Source of the DNA: Gordionus sp. m RMFG-2023
Lineage: Eukaryota > Nematomorpha > Gordioida > Chordodea > Parachordodidae
Length of the DNA stretch: 64,000 bases
Direction of reading: 5' to 3'
Assembly: GCF_954871325.1 (NCBI RefSeq)
Contig: NC_088775.1
Coordinates: forward strand, 90,650,805-90,714,804
Shown here piece by piece: positions 44,610-55,600 of the stretch. The notes below the pieces were generated by a model that worked only from the letters and a program-made list of their open reading frames with translations, was not told where the DNA came from and searched no databases. Both the position numbers and the translations under genes were made by a program. Position 1 is the first letter of the stretch. Each line of letters starts with the position of its first letter.

Positions 44610-46776
44610 AGGGGCATAATGGCTATAAGACCAGGTGGGCATTTTGCCCGCGAGGCCGCAAGAAAATGTCGATTTTTGGGGCCGATCAGAGGAAAATATC
44701 ATAATAGAGGCCGATTAGAAAAAATATTATTATGTTCACATTATTTTCTCTCATCATTTATTTATTTTTAATGATATCTCCATGATTCGAATATCACGTT
44801 CCTTGAGAATTGTCATGTCGTTTACTATACTTTAATGCATAATATATCTCTAACGTCGCTTACGAGACTCATCATTAGTTCTTTTCTTTGTTTTTTTTTT
44901 TCAAATGAAGTGAAAACGCTTCTGTTCGAGTAGAGTGAAAGCTAAGTTTTGATTAATTTATTATTCTTTATACATTGATTTATTGTAGAAATAATCTAGC
45001 CAACATTTCTTATTCTTAATTCATTGAAATAAAATAAAATCCAGGTCGGTGAATCAAATAAAAGGGTGGATGGTTGGGTGAAACAGAATAATTCATCTGG
45101 CCAAAATAAGTTGAGAAGGCTGCAAAAAATAGGTGAGATAAGGTGGTAGACACATGAAAAAGCCTGTAGATTGATATATGATAAAGAGAACCCAATAACG
45201 ATAAAGCCACTTCAATTTATAATAAATAATAAATAATTTGAGATAAAAACTTGATAATTTATTTAAATTTAAGACTCTAAGTGCAGCTATAATATATTTG
45301 GAAATTTTTAAAATTATGGGGCCACTTTCATATCTTCAAACTAAAAAATTAGGCACTTTATCAGCACGGAAAATGAAACAAGATGCTAAATCTTTTGTAT
45401 CATCGATTATTACATCGATTCAAAATAAAGCAACTTCTAATTTAAATGAAACACATTCATATTTAAAGCTTCCAGAGATATCAGGGTACAGAATTTATTC
45501 GAGCGAAGAGAATATATGGTGACAAATGCCACGATAAACGTTATCAATAATCGATTGAACTTTATAGGTTCTAACTATTTCGTCCTACAATTGATCAAAT
45601 TATAAACAGCTTGTCGGAACGGCTTTCTGCGAATTGAGAGCTTATTTTGAATGTGCAATATTTATCCAAGACATTTTGATGAAATAAATATTAAAGGCTG
45701 AAAAGACCTAGGAAAAACTGGCACAAATGGGCATATAAATTGAGTGTCAAATTTCATAACGAATTATGTTCATTTACCAGTGTATTCAAAGATTTGGTAG
45801 CAGAATTAAATGAAACGGACGATGATATCGTCCGTAAAAGTGAGGAGTCAAATGAAGACGATTGAATATTACAATATGATAATAACTCAGAGTGTGATAA
45901 TAAATGTAACAAGTGTTTAATATGCGTATATGAAATTCATAAAAGATACAATATGCATACAAGTGACACTAATTTATTTTTGGCATATGAATACATTTTA
46001 ACTTTGTCATTTACGCAGGTTAATTGCGAGAAATCATTTAGTAAATTAAAATTATAAAAATAAGCTGAGAGCTAATATTGACAAAGAAAAATTAGAAGAT
46101 TTTTAATGATGTCAGTTGAACGAGATCTATTAGGGCAAATTGAACTAGAAGATATTCTTGTAACTGTTTTGCGCAAAGTTTCAAAGTTAATGAGAGATTT
46201 ATTAACGTTAAAATTATATATTTTCTTAATTCTCTTATTAGAATCTTATTAATATTATTTACAATATGATCGGTGCCTGATTTTATAAAAGTGCAGCAAT
46301 TTTATTCTCTGTAATATTGTATAACTGCAATGATTATATATTTATAAATAATTGATTTAATATATTGACTATGTATTTTTTTTATATTTAACATGTGATG
46401 TATGATTTGATTTTATAGCGCAATATCGTTTTAAATCTAATATAAAATATATATGCGCAATGAATATTATTTTATATAGGTAATGAATATGATTTTAGAT
46501 GTGCATTTTTAAAAAATAAAATATATGATTATCGTATAATATTATCCTTTTTTTTTTACTAAAAATGTAAAACGTTTGAACCTAGTTTCAAAAAATAAGA
46601 AGTAATAAAAATAATGTAAAATGTAAAATCAAGAAGCCATTTAAGGGAACCCGGTCGAAGATGGGGCAAAACGGGCCGAAGACCCGCAAAATGGCGGTAT
46701 GGAGGCGAAGCCCTCATATATATGAAGTCCCTTTAAAAAAGCCCACGAGGCCGTAGCGTCGCCAGTCCGCCTATAG
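44610..46776 (+). mobile_element. hAT DNA transposon with decayed transposase
   Basis: Flanked by AAATAACC at 44602-44609 and 46777-46784 (8-bp TSD). Left end AGGGGCATAATGGC; right end complementary to CTATAGGCGGACTGGC, a diverged TIR pair. Near the ends are GGCATTTTGCCCGCGAGGCC and GGCCGAAGACCCGC words like those in the MITE at 38296. The coding part is described separately. The insertion site lies in one arm of an older palindrome. Confidence 0.85.
45290..46170 (+). pseudogene. hAT transposase remnant
   Basis: 45298-45522 is open and reads like the region upstream of the hAT dimerisation domain (LGTLSARKMKQDAKSFVSSI). After several frame changes, about 45985-46135 encodes LTLSFTQVNCEKSFSKLKL and then KNKLRANIDKEKLEDFLM. 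This is the hATC dimerisation motif (F/L..P.T...CERSFS.L...K..LR......ERL..L). Multiple stops and frameshifts make it inactive. No BED zinc finger was identified upstream. Confidence 0.8.
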
Positions 46777-46785
46777 AAATAACCC

Positions 46786-47560
46786 TACTAATAATATACC
46801 TATCTAATTTTATTCGAGCGAATATCCTATATTTATAGTTTATACCGTCTTATAAGAAAATACTATAACAATTAAATATCGCAGATAAATCATTATCAGG
46901 TTTACAGATAAAAATATTTAAAAAAATTAATATAATAAAGGTAGTTATAGGCCTTACTTTGAAGTCTAAATTTGATATGCAGATTAAATCTAGGTTCTGT
47001 CCGATTCAGACTGTGAGCCTGTAATCCAACAACCTATAGAGCCAAAATTTAGAAAGATCTTTTCCCATACAACCAATCATTTGCTAGGTGTGATGGCGCA
47101 CTCTTGTAATCCAGCTTATTGAAGAATGATTTGGAGAAGAACGAGGTTAAGGGTATCGTTTGATGCAGTCAGTGTCGCTTGGTGAGGTATGTTATATTAT
47201 AATTTGATTAATTTATTTTAAGTTAAACTTCTTAATTTAAAATTTTGATTTCTGTGTGAAGGCTTTTTTTATATATAGTTATTAAATAATTAATCTGACG
47301 AATAAATTAGACAAATACAGGTTCATAGGCGTACCTTGGAGATTTTGCTAGAGAGGAGCACTATTATACGACTCTTTGCTTCACAAAATAATATTGGTAG
47401 GTCTCTATTTATTAATTAAACTAAATTTATTAAATTATAATTTATAAATTAGTATAATATTAATTTAAATGAAAAATTTTTTAATAATATTAATAATTTA
47501 AGTAAGGCAAAAATTTGTGAATTCTTCATCTAAAAAATGAAGCATGCTTTGGCGGCCATT
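46786..47560 (+). repeat. Dispersed repeat S, copy 2, with 7SL-like core
   Basis: The fullest copy. It has a left part with GTCCGATTCAGACTGTGAGC and CTGTAATCCAACAACCTATA, then GTGATGGCGCACTCTTGTAA, TCCAGCTTATTGAAG and GTATCGTTTGATGCAGTCAG, then an AT-rich tail. The end (TTCATCTAAAAAATGAAG, then GCTTTGGCGGCCATTG) is shared with the minus-strand sequence at about 54930, beside LRR remnant 5. S may thus be the upstream part of the LRR unit rather than an independent SINE. Confidence 0.6.
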
Positions 47561-47579
47561 GTTCCTCTCGACTTCTACG

Positions 47580-47904
47580 CATCTTCATCCTGCAGAGGTA
47601 TTATTTGCACTTCCCGGCACCGATTTAAAAAAAAACATTTTTCAGCTAGGACCGGTTCGGTTTATATATTTCCAAAACCCGGCAAAAGCCCGGATTAATT
47701 TTAAAAATAACTTTGGTCCGGCCAGGATTTATTTGTTTTTTACTAATATAGTTATTAATGGAGATTTAAAATATTCGGGGTTATAAAAAGACAGGTCTGG
47801 GTATTATTTTTAAAAGTTTTTTTTTAGGCATGGCCCTACCGGGGTCTATTTTAAAAAAATTATACGGGCCGGGTCGGTCTTTAGCCAGGGCTTACATATC
47901 CCTG
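47580..47904. mobile_element. hAT-type MITE, GGCCCG family, subfamily with CTGCAGAGGTA end
   Basis: Left CCTGCAGAGGTATTATTTGC, right ACATATCCCTG; GC-rich repeated words (AGGACCGGTTCGG, GGCCGGGTCGG) near both ends. It is the inverted counterpart of 50908-51237. Confidence 0.65.
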
Positions 47905-48933
47905 ATATACTTATATATGACTAATAAATTATATCTAACGTGTGTATATTGAAGAAATGGTATACCGAATTGAGACTAGTCAAGAACTAATTTATTAAAT
48001 AATAAAAATGTAATAAATAAAAATATTTTTAAAAAATCTAGTTTCTAGGGCTGTGTCCCTAAACCTAAAATTAAATTCACAAACTTTTGAAATTTTAATG
48101 AAAAATAAATAAAGTTATTCCAATATAAAAATTTTAATTAATAAAAAACAAATATTTTTTGACAAACATAATTTAGCTATATGACTTGTGGCATTTTGTT
48201 CTTGAAACATTTTAATTGTTAAAAATAAGATTTTTAAGTAAGCTTGTATTATAAATGGGTACTTTTAATCCAATATTCAACTTTATTTAAATATAGTTAA
48301 AGGTGGAAGTGCACCCTGCAATAATAGGCTCTAATTGATAAGCTTAAGGTTTTGCTAATGAGACCTTTTAGCAAATCTATGCAATATGGAAATGGCTGGG
48401 CGACTGCCATGATAGCAATGTATCACCACTCGATATATATGATTAAAATGAAGTTTCTAAATCATGAATTCTGGGTTAGGAACTACTATTAGGAACGAAA
48501 TGCATACATACGTCGTTCAAATCTGCTCATAACTAAGGATAAATTAATATAATTACAAGCGGTTTATCATCGAATTCATAATGTAAACTCTTTTCTATCT
48601 CTACTCTCTACTCTCTTTTCTCTTTATTATTTTTTTATTTTAGATATATAATTTATGTTTTTTTTTAAAGTTCTTTAATTTTCTATATTTTTCTGATAGA
48701 GGTAAAAGAAGTCAACAGTTTTTGAGTTTTGAGATGATGGGTAGGTTTAGCTATAAAATAAAATATGTCTTAACAAAATCCCTTATTTTCATAAAAAGGA
48801 GGTTTTCTTTTAAAATGATTGCACTGATTATAATAATCATTTTTATTATATAGTAAAAGTATATACCGATTGTCATTTTATTCCAATTTGCAAATAAAAA
48901 GTCTATATTTAAATGTGATGCAAGAGGATACCA

Positions 48934-49126
48934 TGTATACAGCGTCTACATGACAGTGTATTTACTGGATGCAAACCAACCTCAAAAATATATATCTACC
49001 CCCCTATATACCAAAATGTTATCCATAGATAATTTAAAAATGTAATGGAAAATTTTCTAGAATATTATAGCCTACCCCCTACCCCCTACCCCCTACCCCG
49101 CTCATGTAGACGCTGCATGTATACTT
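48934..49126. mobile_element. Small TIR element in the spacer of the inverted repeat
   Basis: GTATACAGCGTCTACATGA at the left and the complement TCATGTAGACGCTGCATGTA at the right (three bases inserted). Just inside the right end CTACCCC is repeated four times. No coding capacity. Confidence 0.65.
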
Positions 49127-49289
49127 ATAGTTTTTTTAATAATAAACTATAATCACGCTTACTATATACAATTAGATATTGGATTGAATATAACGAATTG
49201 GGCATTCAATAAGAATTTAAAATCCTCAATTTCAATATACAGGATTAAAGGAAATGTATTAAATAAAATAAGCAAAAGATCCGATCATA

Positions 49290-49425
49290 AAAAGAAAAGG
49301 GTCAATCAAAAAAGGGAAAGTGTCAATCAAAAAAGGAAAAGTCGCAAAGTTTTAGGAGAATCCGATCGATAATGGAAAAGTGTCTAATAAAACAGGAAAA
49401 ATGTCAATCAAAAAAGCAAAAATTC
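49290..49425 (+). repeat. Imperfect tandem repeat, GTCAATCAAAAAAGG unit
   Basis: About six units of roughly 20 bases containing GTCAATCAAAAAAGG or GTCTAATAAAACAGG variants, separated in the middle by a short unique segment. The 62-codon open frame across it is probably a by-product. Confidence 0.6.
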
Positions 49426-50350
49426 TTTCAAATTAGATTGCAAATCTTATATTGCTGATAGTTTCAGCAGATAAAACAATCTTTAAAAAAAATACAACAT
49501 ATAGCTAAATCTCCCTATCATCTCCTCAATAACTGTGGACTTCATTTACCTCTAATAGAAAAATTTAGAAAATTATAATGAACTTTACATAATATTTTAC
49601 TATTAATTTATATGAGAAAAAAAACCGAAATTATATAATACACACCTTAAAAAATAATAAAGAGAGATAAGAGATAAGAGATAAGGAGAATAGAAAAGAG
49701 TTTGCATTATGAATTAGAGAATAAACCTCTTGCAAATATTCAATATAGATTTATTCTTTGTTATGAGCAGATTTTGAATGACGTATACTGCATTTCGGAA
49801 CACACTAGTTGTCAAGCCCAGAATCTATGATTTAGAACTTAATTTTAATCACATATCGAGTGGTGATACGTTGTTATCATTGCAGTCGCTCAGCTATTTT
49901 CATTTTACATGCATCTACATAAGTCCTCATTAGCATTGCCTTGAGCTTATAGAGACTTTTGTTGGAGGGTCACTTCGTCTTTAACTATATTTAAATAGAG
50001 TTGAATATTGGAAAAAAGTACCCACGTATAATAAACATCTTATTTTTAACAATTGAAAATGTTTTTTAAAAAACAATTGATACAATCAATATTACTAAAT
50101 TATATATTTTTTTTAAAAATTTTATATTGGGAATAGCTTTATTTATTTTCATTAAATTCGAAAATTTGCCAATTTAATTTTATGACACAGCCCTATAAAC
50201 TTAATTTATTTGGTTTTGATCTTTTAAAATATTTATAATTTAAGTTTTCAACTTGCTCTCAAATCGGTATACCATTTCTAAGATTATATACATATTGGAT
50301 ATAATTTATCATATATATAAATATATATATATATATTAAAATATATTAAA

Positions 50351-50535
50351 ATATGTAAAACATGGTTTCATTAACTAAAACATGGTTTTATTAACTAAAA
50401 CATGGTTTTATTAACTAAAACATGGTTTTATTAACTAAAACATGGTTTTATTAACTAAAACATGGTTTTATTAACTAAACATGGTTTTATTAACTAAAAC
50501 ATGGTTTTATTAACTAAAACATGGTATTATTATTA
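50351..50535 (+). repeat. 20-bp minisatellite AAAACATGGTTTTATTAACT
   Basis: About nine nearly perfect head-to-tail copies of a 20-base unit without spacers, in the right arm only. The near identity points to recent expansion. Confidence 0.95.
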
Positions 50536-50907
50536 GTATCTTGTAGAGATTTCTTAATGTTTAATTGATAATATGAGAAATCTAAAAAATAAAGAAAGGA
50601 TTAAGTGAAATATTAGCCTGAATCTTTTTATTTATATCATTTATTTCATTCATGTTTAGAAAGTTGATGGAATATTGTTTATATCAATTCAAAGATGATT
50701 TTTCAAATCTCTCAATCCATGTTAGGTATGTATACACCATCAATTCTCAAAATTCCATTGATCTGTTTGTATAAAATAAATAAATAAAATCAACAAATAA
50801 AAAAAATAAAAATAAATACGTACCGATGACATGACGTAGAGATGACATGACGTCACGATGACGTAGTAAGGACATCGGAAAATTATAATATAGATATATA
50901 TATATAT

Positions 50908-51237
50908 CAGAGATCTGCAGGCCCTGCCCAACGGCCAACCCGTATTTTAATTTTTTTAAAATAAACCCTGCCGGGCCGTGCCCTAAAAAGATTCTAAAAA
51001 AATATCAAGGCTGGACATTAAAAAACCGAATATTTTAAATAGCCATTATTAGCCATAAAAATTTAAGCTAACTGTAGTAATGTATTTAAGAAAAACCTCA
51101 GCGTGGTCGAAGTATTTTTTTATAAAACGAAGTCTTTCATGGCTGGGTCTGAATATAAAACCGGTCCGGTCCGGTCTGATAAATGTTTATTTGAATCCAT
51201 GCCGGGCAGTGCAAGTGGTACCTCTGCAGGTTCTCTG
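50908..51237. mobile_element. hAT-type MITE, GGCCCG family, with probable TSD
   Basis: CAGAGATCTGCAGGCCCTGC at the left and CCTCTGCAGGTTCTCTG at the right; flanks ATATATAT and ATATATTT agree at 7 of 8 bases. Inverted relative to 47580-47904. Confidence 0.75.
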
Positions 51238-51289
51238 ATATATTTAATGTAATGCATTTATTAGTAAATTTTTAGCCAATGATTCCCCA

Positions 51290-52085
51290 AAAACTCGAGT
51301 CGATCCTGACTTCCTTCCAATGATTCGATACTAAGGATCAGGTTGGAAAATTCGCCGAACTAAAGGGGATATTCAATTATGAATCTCAGAATTCAATACT
51401 TTCAAGGAATCGCGTGACCCTCTAAAGAAGTTGCACTGAGATTTTGTTAATTCTAGTTCTACTCAAATCTAAATTCTTTAATTTTATAGTTGCAGGGTAA
51501 GATTCCATGCCGTCCTTTTTGCTCGAGTTTTGATGTCATTACTGCTACCATCGTAATAAATTTCTTACGGCTGAGACAAGGCATCTGCTCTGATTTCAAT
51601 AATCATGTTACTCGATTATCATGATTATTTAAGCTTCTTCATCTCAATTCAATGCTTTGTGAAGGGAATGTTATTAACTTGTTTTGCATTAGAGAAAAAT
51701 ATTCCAATTTGTACTCAAGTTCTGTGGATTTCTCCTGATATCAAGATGAGGCCATTCACCTTGAGGGTTAAATTTTTGAGATTTCACAAGTTGATGAAGG
51801 AGTTTGAACCTAATTATTTCCAGCGATTTTAGGGTGTTAATTGCCCGAAGACAGACTTTAGCGAATTTCTATGGAGTTTCAAGTGCTACCAATTTACCGA
51901 GATCTTTATAGGCATTCTCTGACACAATATTTATCCATAAGGAAGATAGGATGAACTCTTACAAGTCGTCAGGCTTCACGAAAAAGCTATCATTTAAGGT
52001 TTGAATTTTACGTGATTCTATTGTCAGTTTTTGCAGGGAAATCCATCGGATCAAGTCTTTCGTTGGCAAGGAAACTAATAATTTA
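51290..52085 (-). pseudogene. LRR-protein gene remnant, copy 4
   Basis: Inverted partner of copy 3 (42810-43460), with the same order of segments: LPTKDLIRWISLQKLTIES, IQTLNDSFFVKPDDL, a VSENAYKDLGKLVALE segment, then IIEIRADALSQP. The copies differ by substitutions and by several indels, and each keeps different parts open, so neither looks functional. It ends 55 bases from the hAT MITE at 50908-51237, whereas copy 3 is followed by the palindrome. Confidence 0.55.
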
Positions 52086-54232
52086 ATGGAAGGCAATAAA
52101 AATTAAAAAATTATATTTTATTAACACTTTTAACACTAAAATATTTAACATTTTATGCTCTATATATATACATTTTAAATTTACATTTTTACATATTAAA
52201 ATAATAAGTTTTTTAAAAGGTTATTTTATAAAAAGTAAAAGAAAATTTACGAAAGTCATTTAATTTAAAAAGAAAAAAATATAAAGTTTATTCAAAATTT
52301 ATCTCTTTTTTTTAAATGTCTTCTTTCCTCAGTTTCTTATTTTCACTTCCAGTCATTTGTTCCCAATTACTCCATTAGTCACTTGTTCGTATATCTTAAG
52401 ATTGTTTGTTTGACCATCTGATTATCGTTTATTGAATCGATTATTGAACATCTTTTGTAACATCATTGGTTGCACATCATTGTTGAAACGTCGTTGGTTG
52501 AACATTGCTTGTTGATTTGCTGTTTGTATTGATCATCCCATTTCTCTTTCAAAATTTTATATATATTTTTTACAAAAATTTTTATTTATTTATAACAATC
52601 ATTTCCTATGTCGTAAGTCATATTCTCGCTTTTGAACTTGACTTTGAATTTTCGAATTTTGAACTTGAACTTGTTCACTTCTTCCCCCTCTAAAAATTTT
52701 TTCAACTTTGTTTTAAAATTTTCATTTGATATTATGTTCGTTGTTTAGCCTCAGTCATATCTTATTCATTGATTTGTTCGTAACTTGTTATCCTTATCGA
52801 CTAATCATTCGCTTGAATATCATCCTCACATTAGCTTGTTCATCTCGTTATTTATTATCATTTTTATTTATTCATCAATGTTTGTAAATATACATTATGA
52901 TCAATATATCTCAAATAAAATAATTTTGGAATAATTGTAATGATAATGGAATAAAAAATTTATCAGAATCATTCATAAGAATAAGAATCATAATTTGGAA
53001 TATAGAGTAATAGAATATTTAGAATTGTCTCATTTTATATAATAATTTTTTTATTTATTATATAATTATTTTTATTTTTAAATTTTACTCCTTTATTTTT
53101 CAATTTAAACAATTTTTTTATATCATAATTTATCTTCAACTTGTTTTTTATAAAAAAAATTTCTCTTTCTCCTTCCATTTTCAACGTACGATCTCCACAT
53201 CATACTCTTAAAAACTTTTTCAACATCAAGATATTTAATCACCTTGCCTATCTTTTTAATATTTGTTTTAATTTTCTTTATTTTCAAAGTTTTTTTAAAT
53301 TTTTTTATTAATTATAAAATTTTTTATTTTATTATTTTCTTTAATTTTTATTTATTTATTGTCTTTAATCACTATTATTTCTTCAATTGTTATCATATAA
53401 TTTATTTTTTTTAATTTATAAGAATTTATTTCTTTTTTAACATTTGGTATTAATTTACATAATTCCATTTTATTCAAGTTTTTATTATTTTGACTTTTAA
53501 AATTTTTATTAGGATAAGATATATCATTTGATCAGATTTTTCATTTATCTCTTTTACCTCTTTATAATTATAAAAATATTTTAATATAGATATTGCTTCT
53601 TCATAACTTGAACTTCCATATATCGGTAACATTGTGTCCATAAGCAAATATAAGTCATCTGATTAAATGTTAAACTAAACATCTTTACTCTTATGGTATA
53701 TTAAATAATCTTTTAATTCATTTATGGATTTTGTTTGATTCTTATTGTCCCATATAGGTTTATTCGTATTTTAGATATTTTATAATTAAAATTTTATTAT
53801 ATTTAGTTTTAATTTTACATTTTAATAATCTCTTACGTGTTTTTAGAATTAAATTAATTTCATTTTCCATAATCCTCTTTCTACTAGCTTCACCATGTTC
53901 CAGTATTTATTTTAATTGGTAGCATAATGATTATCAAGTATTCTGCCACAATAATAATTTAATGGAAGGCAATAAAAATTAAAAAATTATATTTTATTAA
54001 CACTTTATTAACACTTTTAACACTAAAATATTTAACATTTTATGCTCCACATATATAAATTTTAAATTTATATTTTTACATATTAAAATAATAAGTTTTT
54101 TAAAAAGTTATATAAAAAAAAAATTTCGACAAGTTCGTCCTTATATTTTACAAAAAGTAAAATAAAATTTACGAAAAGGTCATATAATTTAAAAAGAAAA
54201 AAAAATATAAAGTTTATTCAAAATTTATATGT
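52078..54232 (-). mobile_element. Direct-repeat-bounded element, possible LTR-type fossil
   Basis: Two direct repeats of about 225-280 bp (52078-52302 and 53953-54232, both starting TAATTTAATGGAAGGCAA) enclose about 1.65 kb of extremely AT-rich DNA. The minus strand between them has lysine- and asparagine-rich stretches faintly like a Gag region, e.g. LYLLMDTMLPIYGSSSYEEA. No reverse transcriptase, integrase or clear target duplication was seen. It is broken and of moderate age, as the two repeats have diverged by small indels. A simple local duplication is the alternative. Confidence 0.35.
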
Positions 54233-54239
54233 TAACAAA

Positions 54240-54930
54240 AACTAAATTCGTGTTCTTGGATTTCAAGGATTTAAGGTTGTTTAAAATGGCGAAGCCATCT
54301 TCCTCTATATTAGCTAATTTATAACCTTTTAGTGTTAATCTTTCGAAACCTGACAGGTTTGATAACATAGATTTTCAAGATGTCAGGTAAATACTAGAAG
54401 TCGTAAATCTTTTAAATTTTCTTTTTATATTGCTAAGGACCTTGGCTGGAACGTTATCAAAGGCTTTGATGAGTCCAGACATTTTTTTTCAGGGCATATT
54501 CAATGACTACTGTTTTGGTCAAAGAACATGTTACATTAAAGCAAGTACCATTTTTAAACTAATTAAAAGTTCCCACCTCCCCAAACACTCCCACTCACCT
54601 CCCTTTTCCCAAAATATATTTCAATATATCACGATAAATAACAATTGGAAGAAGAAGAAAAAAATAAGTAAACTTTAATGGTTTTTCTTAAACGATTATA
54701 ATTCTAAATTTATGAGCCGAAACTCTGATTGAATGTGTGCGGGATGTGCTTACACTATTTTGCTCCCCAATTATATCGTTGGCCCTTAAAAATAGAAAAC
54801 TTGGATTTCAAGTGATAAAAAGACAAGCAATAATTAATGACAAAATTTTTAAAAAAAGCGAATAAAGATGCCACACAGAAGTCGAGAGTATTAGTGGCCG
54901 CCAAAGCAAAGCCACTGCTACTATTTTTTT
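54240..54930 (-). pseudogene. LRR-protein gene remnant, copy 5
   Basis: Inverted paralogue of copy 1 (5660-6550), collinear over the whole stretch. It contains LSNLSGFERLTLKGYKLANI followed by EEDGFAILNNLKSLKS, the clearest LRR unit in the window. Upstream in the transcript direction a GQRYNWG segment matches RQRYSWE of copy 1. Intron-like gaps and frame changes separate these. It directly follows repeat S (copy 3), as LRR copy 3 does at 42.8 kb. Confidence 0.55.
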
Positions 54931-54949
54931 TAGATGAAAAATTCACAAA

Positions 54950-55600
54950 ATTTCATTTCAACTTAAATTATTAATTAATATTATTATAAATGTATATAAA
55001 TACTAATTTAAAATTATAATTTAATAAATTTAGTTTAATTGACAAGTAGAACCTATAACAATATTATTTATGAAGCAAAACGACATATAATATTGCTTCC
55101 ACCAATCAGTATTTGTTTAAAGTGATTAGTTCTTGGTTATTAACTATATACTATATTTTTAAAAAGGGGGGGGGGCCTTTATACAGAATCAAAATTTTAA
55201 ATTAATAAGTTTAAATTTAAAATTTAATTAATTAAATTATAATACAACTCAAACGATCTCATTATAGGCTTTCGCTGAATTACAGGCGCGCACCACCTCA
55301 TCCAGCTGATGATTGGTTTAATCCAGAGTTGTTAAAAGATACTTTTTAAATGAATCTAGATACAGATACATCGTTTAAAATAATATCTAGATACAGATAT
55401 TTTAATAAAAAATCTATCTAAATACAGATACCACATTTTTATACAACTCTGGTTTAATCGAAAAGGCTCTTTCTAAATTATGCTTTATATAGGTTGGATT
55501 ACAGGTTCACATCTCACATCTACCTGACACTACCTTAGATTCAATCCATTCAAATTTATTTTAATCCTATTAAGCAACTCAATGCCCTAAAACTAAGTTA
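54950..55600 (-). repeat. Dispersed repeat S, copy 3, with 7SL-like core
   Basis: On the minus strand it carries CCTGTAATCCAACCTATATA and, after a nested 128-bp MITE, GAGGTGGTGCGCGCCTGTAA followed by TTCAGCG and GATCGTTTGAGTTG. This is the copy closest to the 7SL/Alu consensus. The AT-rich tail (about 54960-55190) matches the other S copies. Confidence 0.62.
55324..55451. mobile_element. hAT-type foldback MITE, CAGAGTTGTTAA ends, 8-bp TSD
   Basis: CAGAGTTGTTAAAAGATAC and ACAACTCTG ends, flanked by GTTTAATC at 55316-55323 and 55452-55459. It lies inside repeat S and is filled with ATCTAGATACAGATA-like words as in 18521-18694. Confidence 0.88.

Larger units (their letters stand above)
43455..47030. 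repeat. Palindrome interrupted by a hAT element
   Basis: The left arm (43455-44110) is the inverted copy of 44170-44609 plus 46785-47030. For example, ATAGGATATTCGCTCGAATA at about 43635 pairs with TATTCGAGCGAATATCCTAT near 46820, and TTTAGACTTCTAAGGTCATG pairs with the sequence near 46960. The centre is near 44140. The right arm is split by the 2.2-kb hAT insertion at 44610-46776, so the palindrome is older than that insertion. Confidence 0.8.
47590..51240. repeat. Large inverted repeat centred near 49.1 kb
   Basis: Left arm 47590-48760 pairs with right arm 51240-49460. Matching blocks include AAATGGTATACCGA (about 47957) with TCGGTATACCATTT (about 50264), and CCACTCGATATATATGATTA with the inverted TAATCACATATCGAGTGG. 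The right arm carries an extra roughly 570 bases (50335-50905), including a 20-mer tandem array. Outside the arms, LRR copies 3 and 4 continue the symmetry, but about 4.1 kb of repeat and palindrome separates copy 3 from the left arm. Confidence 0.8.

Noticed and set aside
49072-49098. Telomere-like CTACCCC repeat
   Set aside because: Only four units, lying inside a small transposon-like element; too short for a telomere or an interstitial telomere claim.
50351-50535. CRISPR-like array of 20-base repeats
   Set aside because: The units are head to tail without spacers, and the genome is animal; it is a minisatellite.
54430-54678. Antisense frame reading LIKAFDNVPAKVL, resembling the SKAFDTVPH motif of reverse transcriptases
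   Set aside because: The adjacent sequence and its paralogue at 6 kb are LRR-like and no other RT motif is present, so the match is probably chance.
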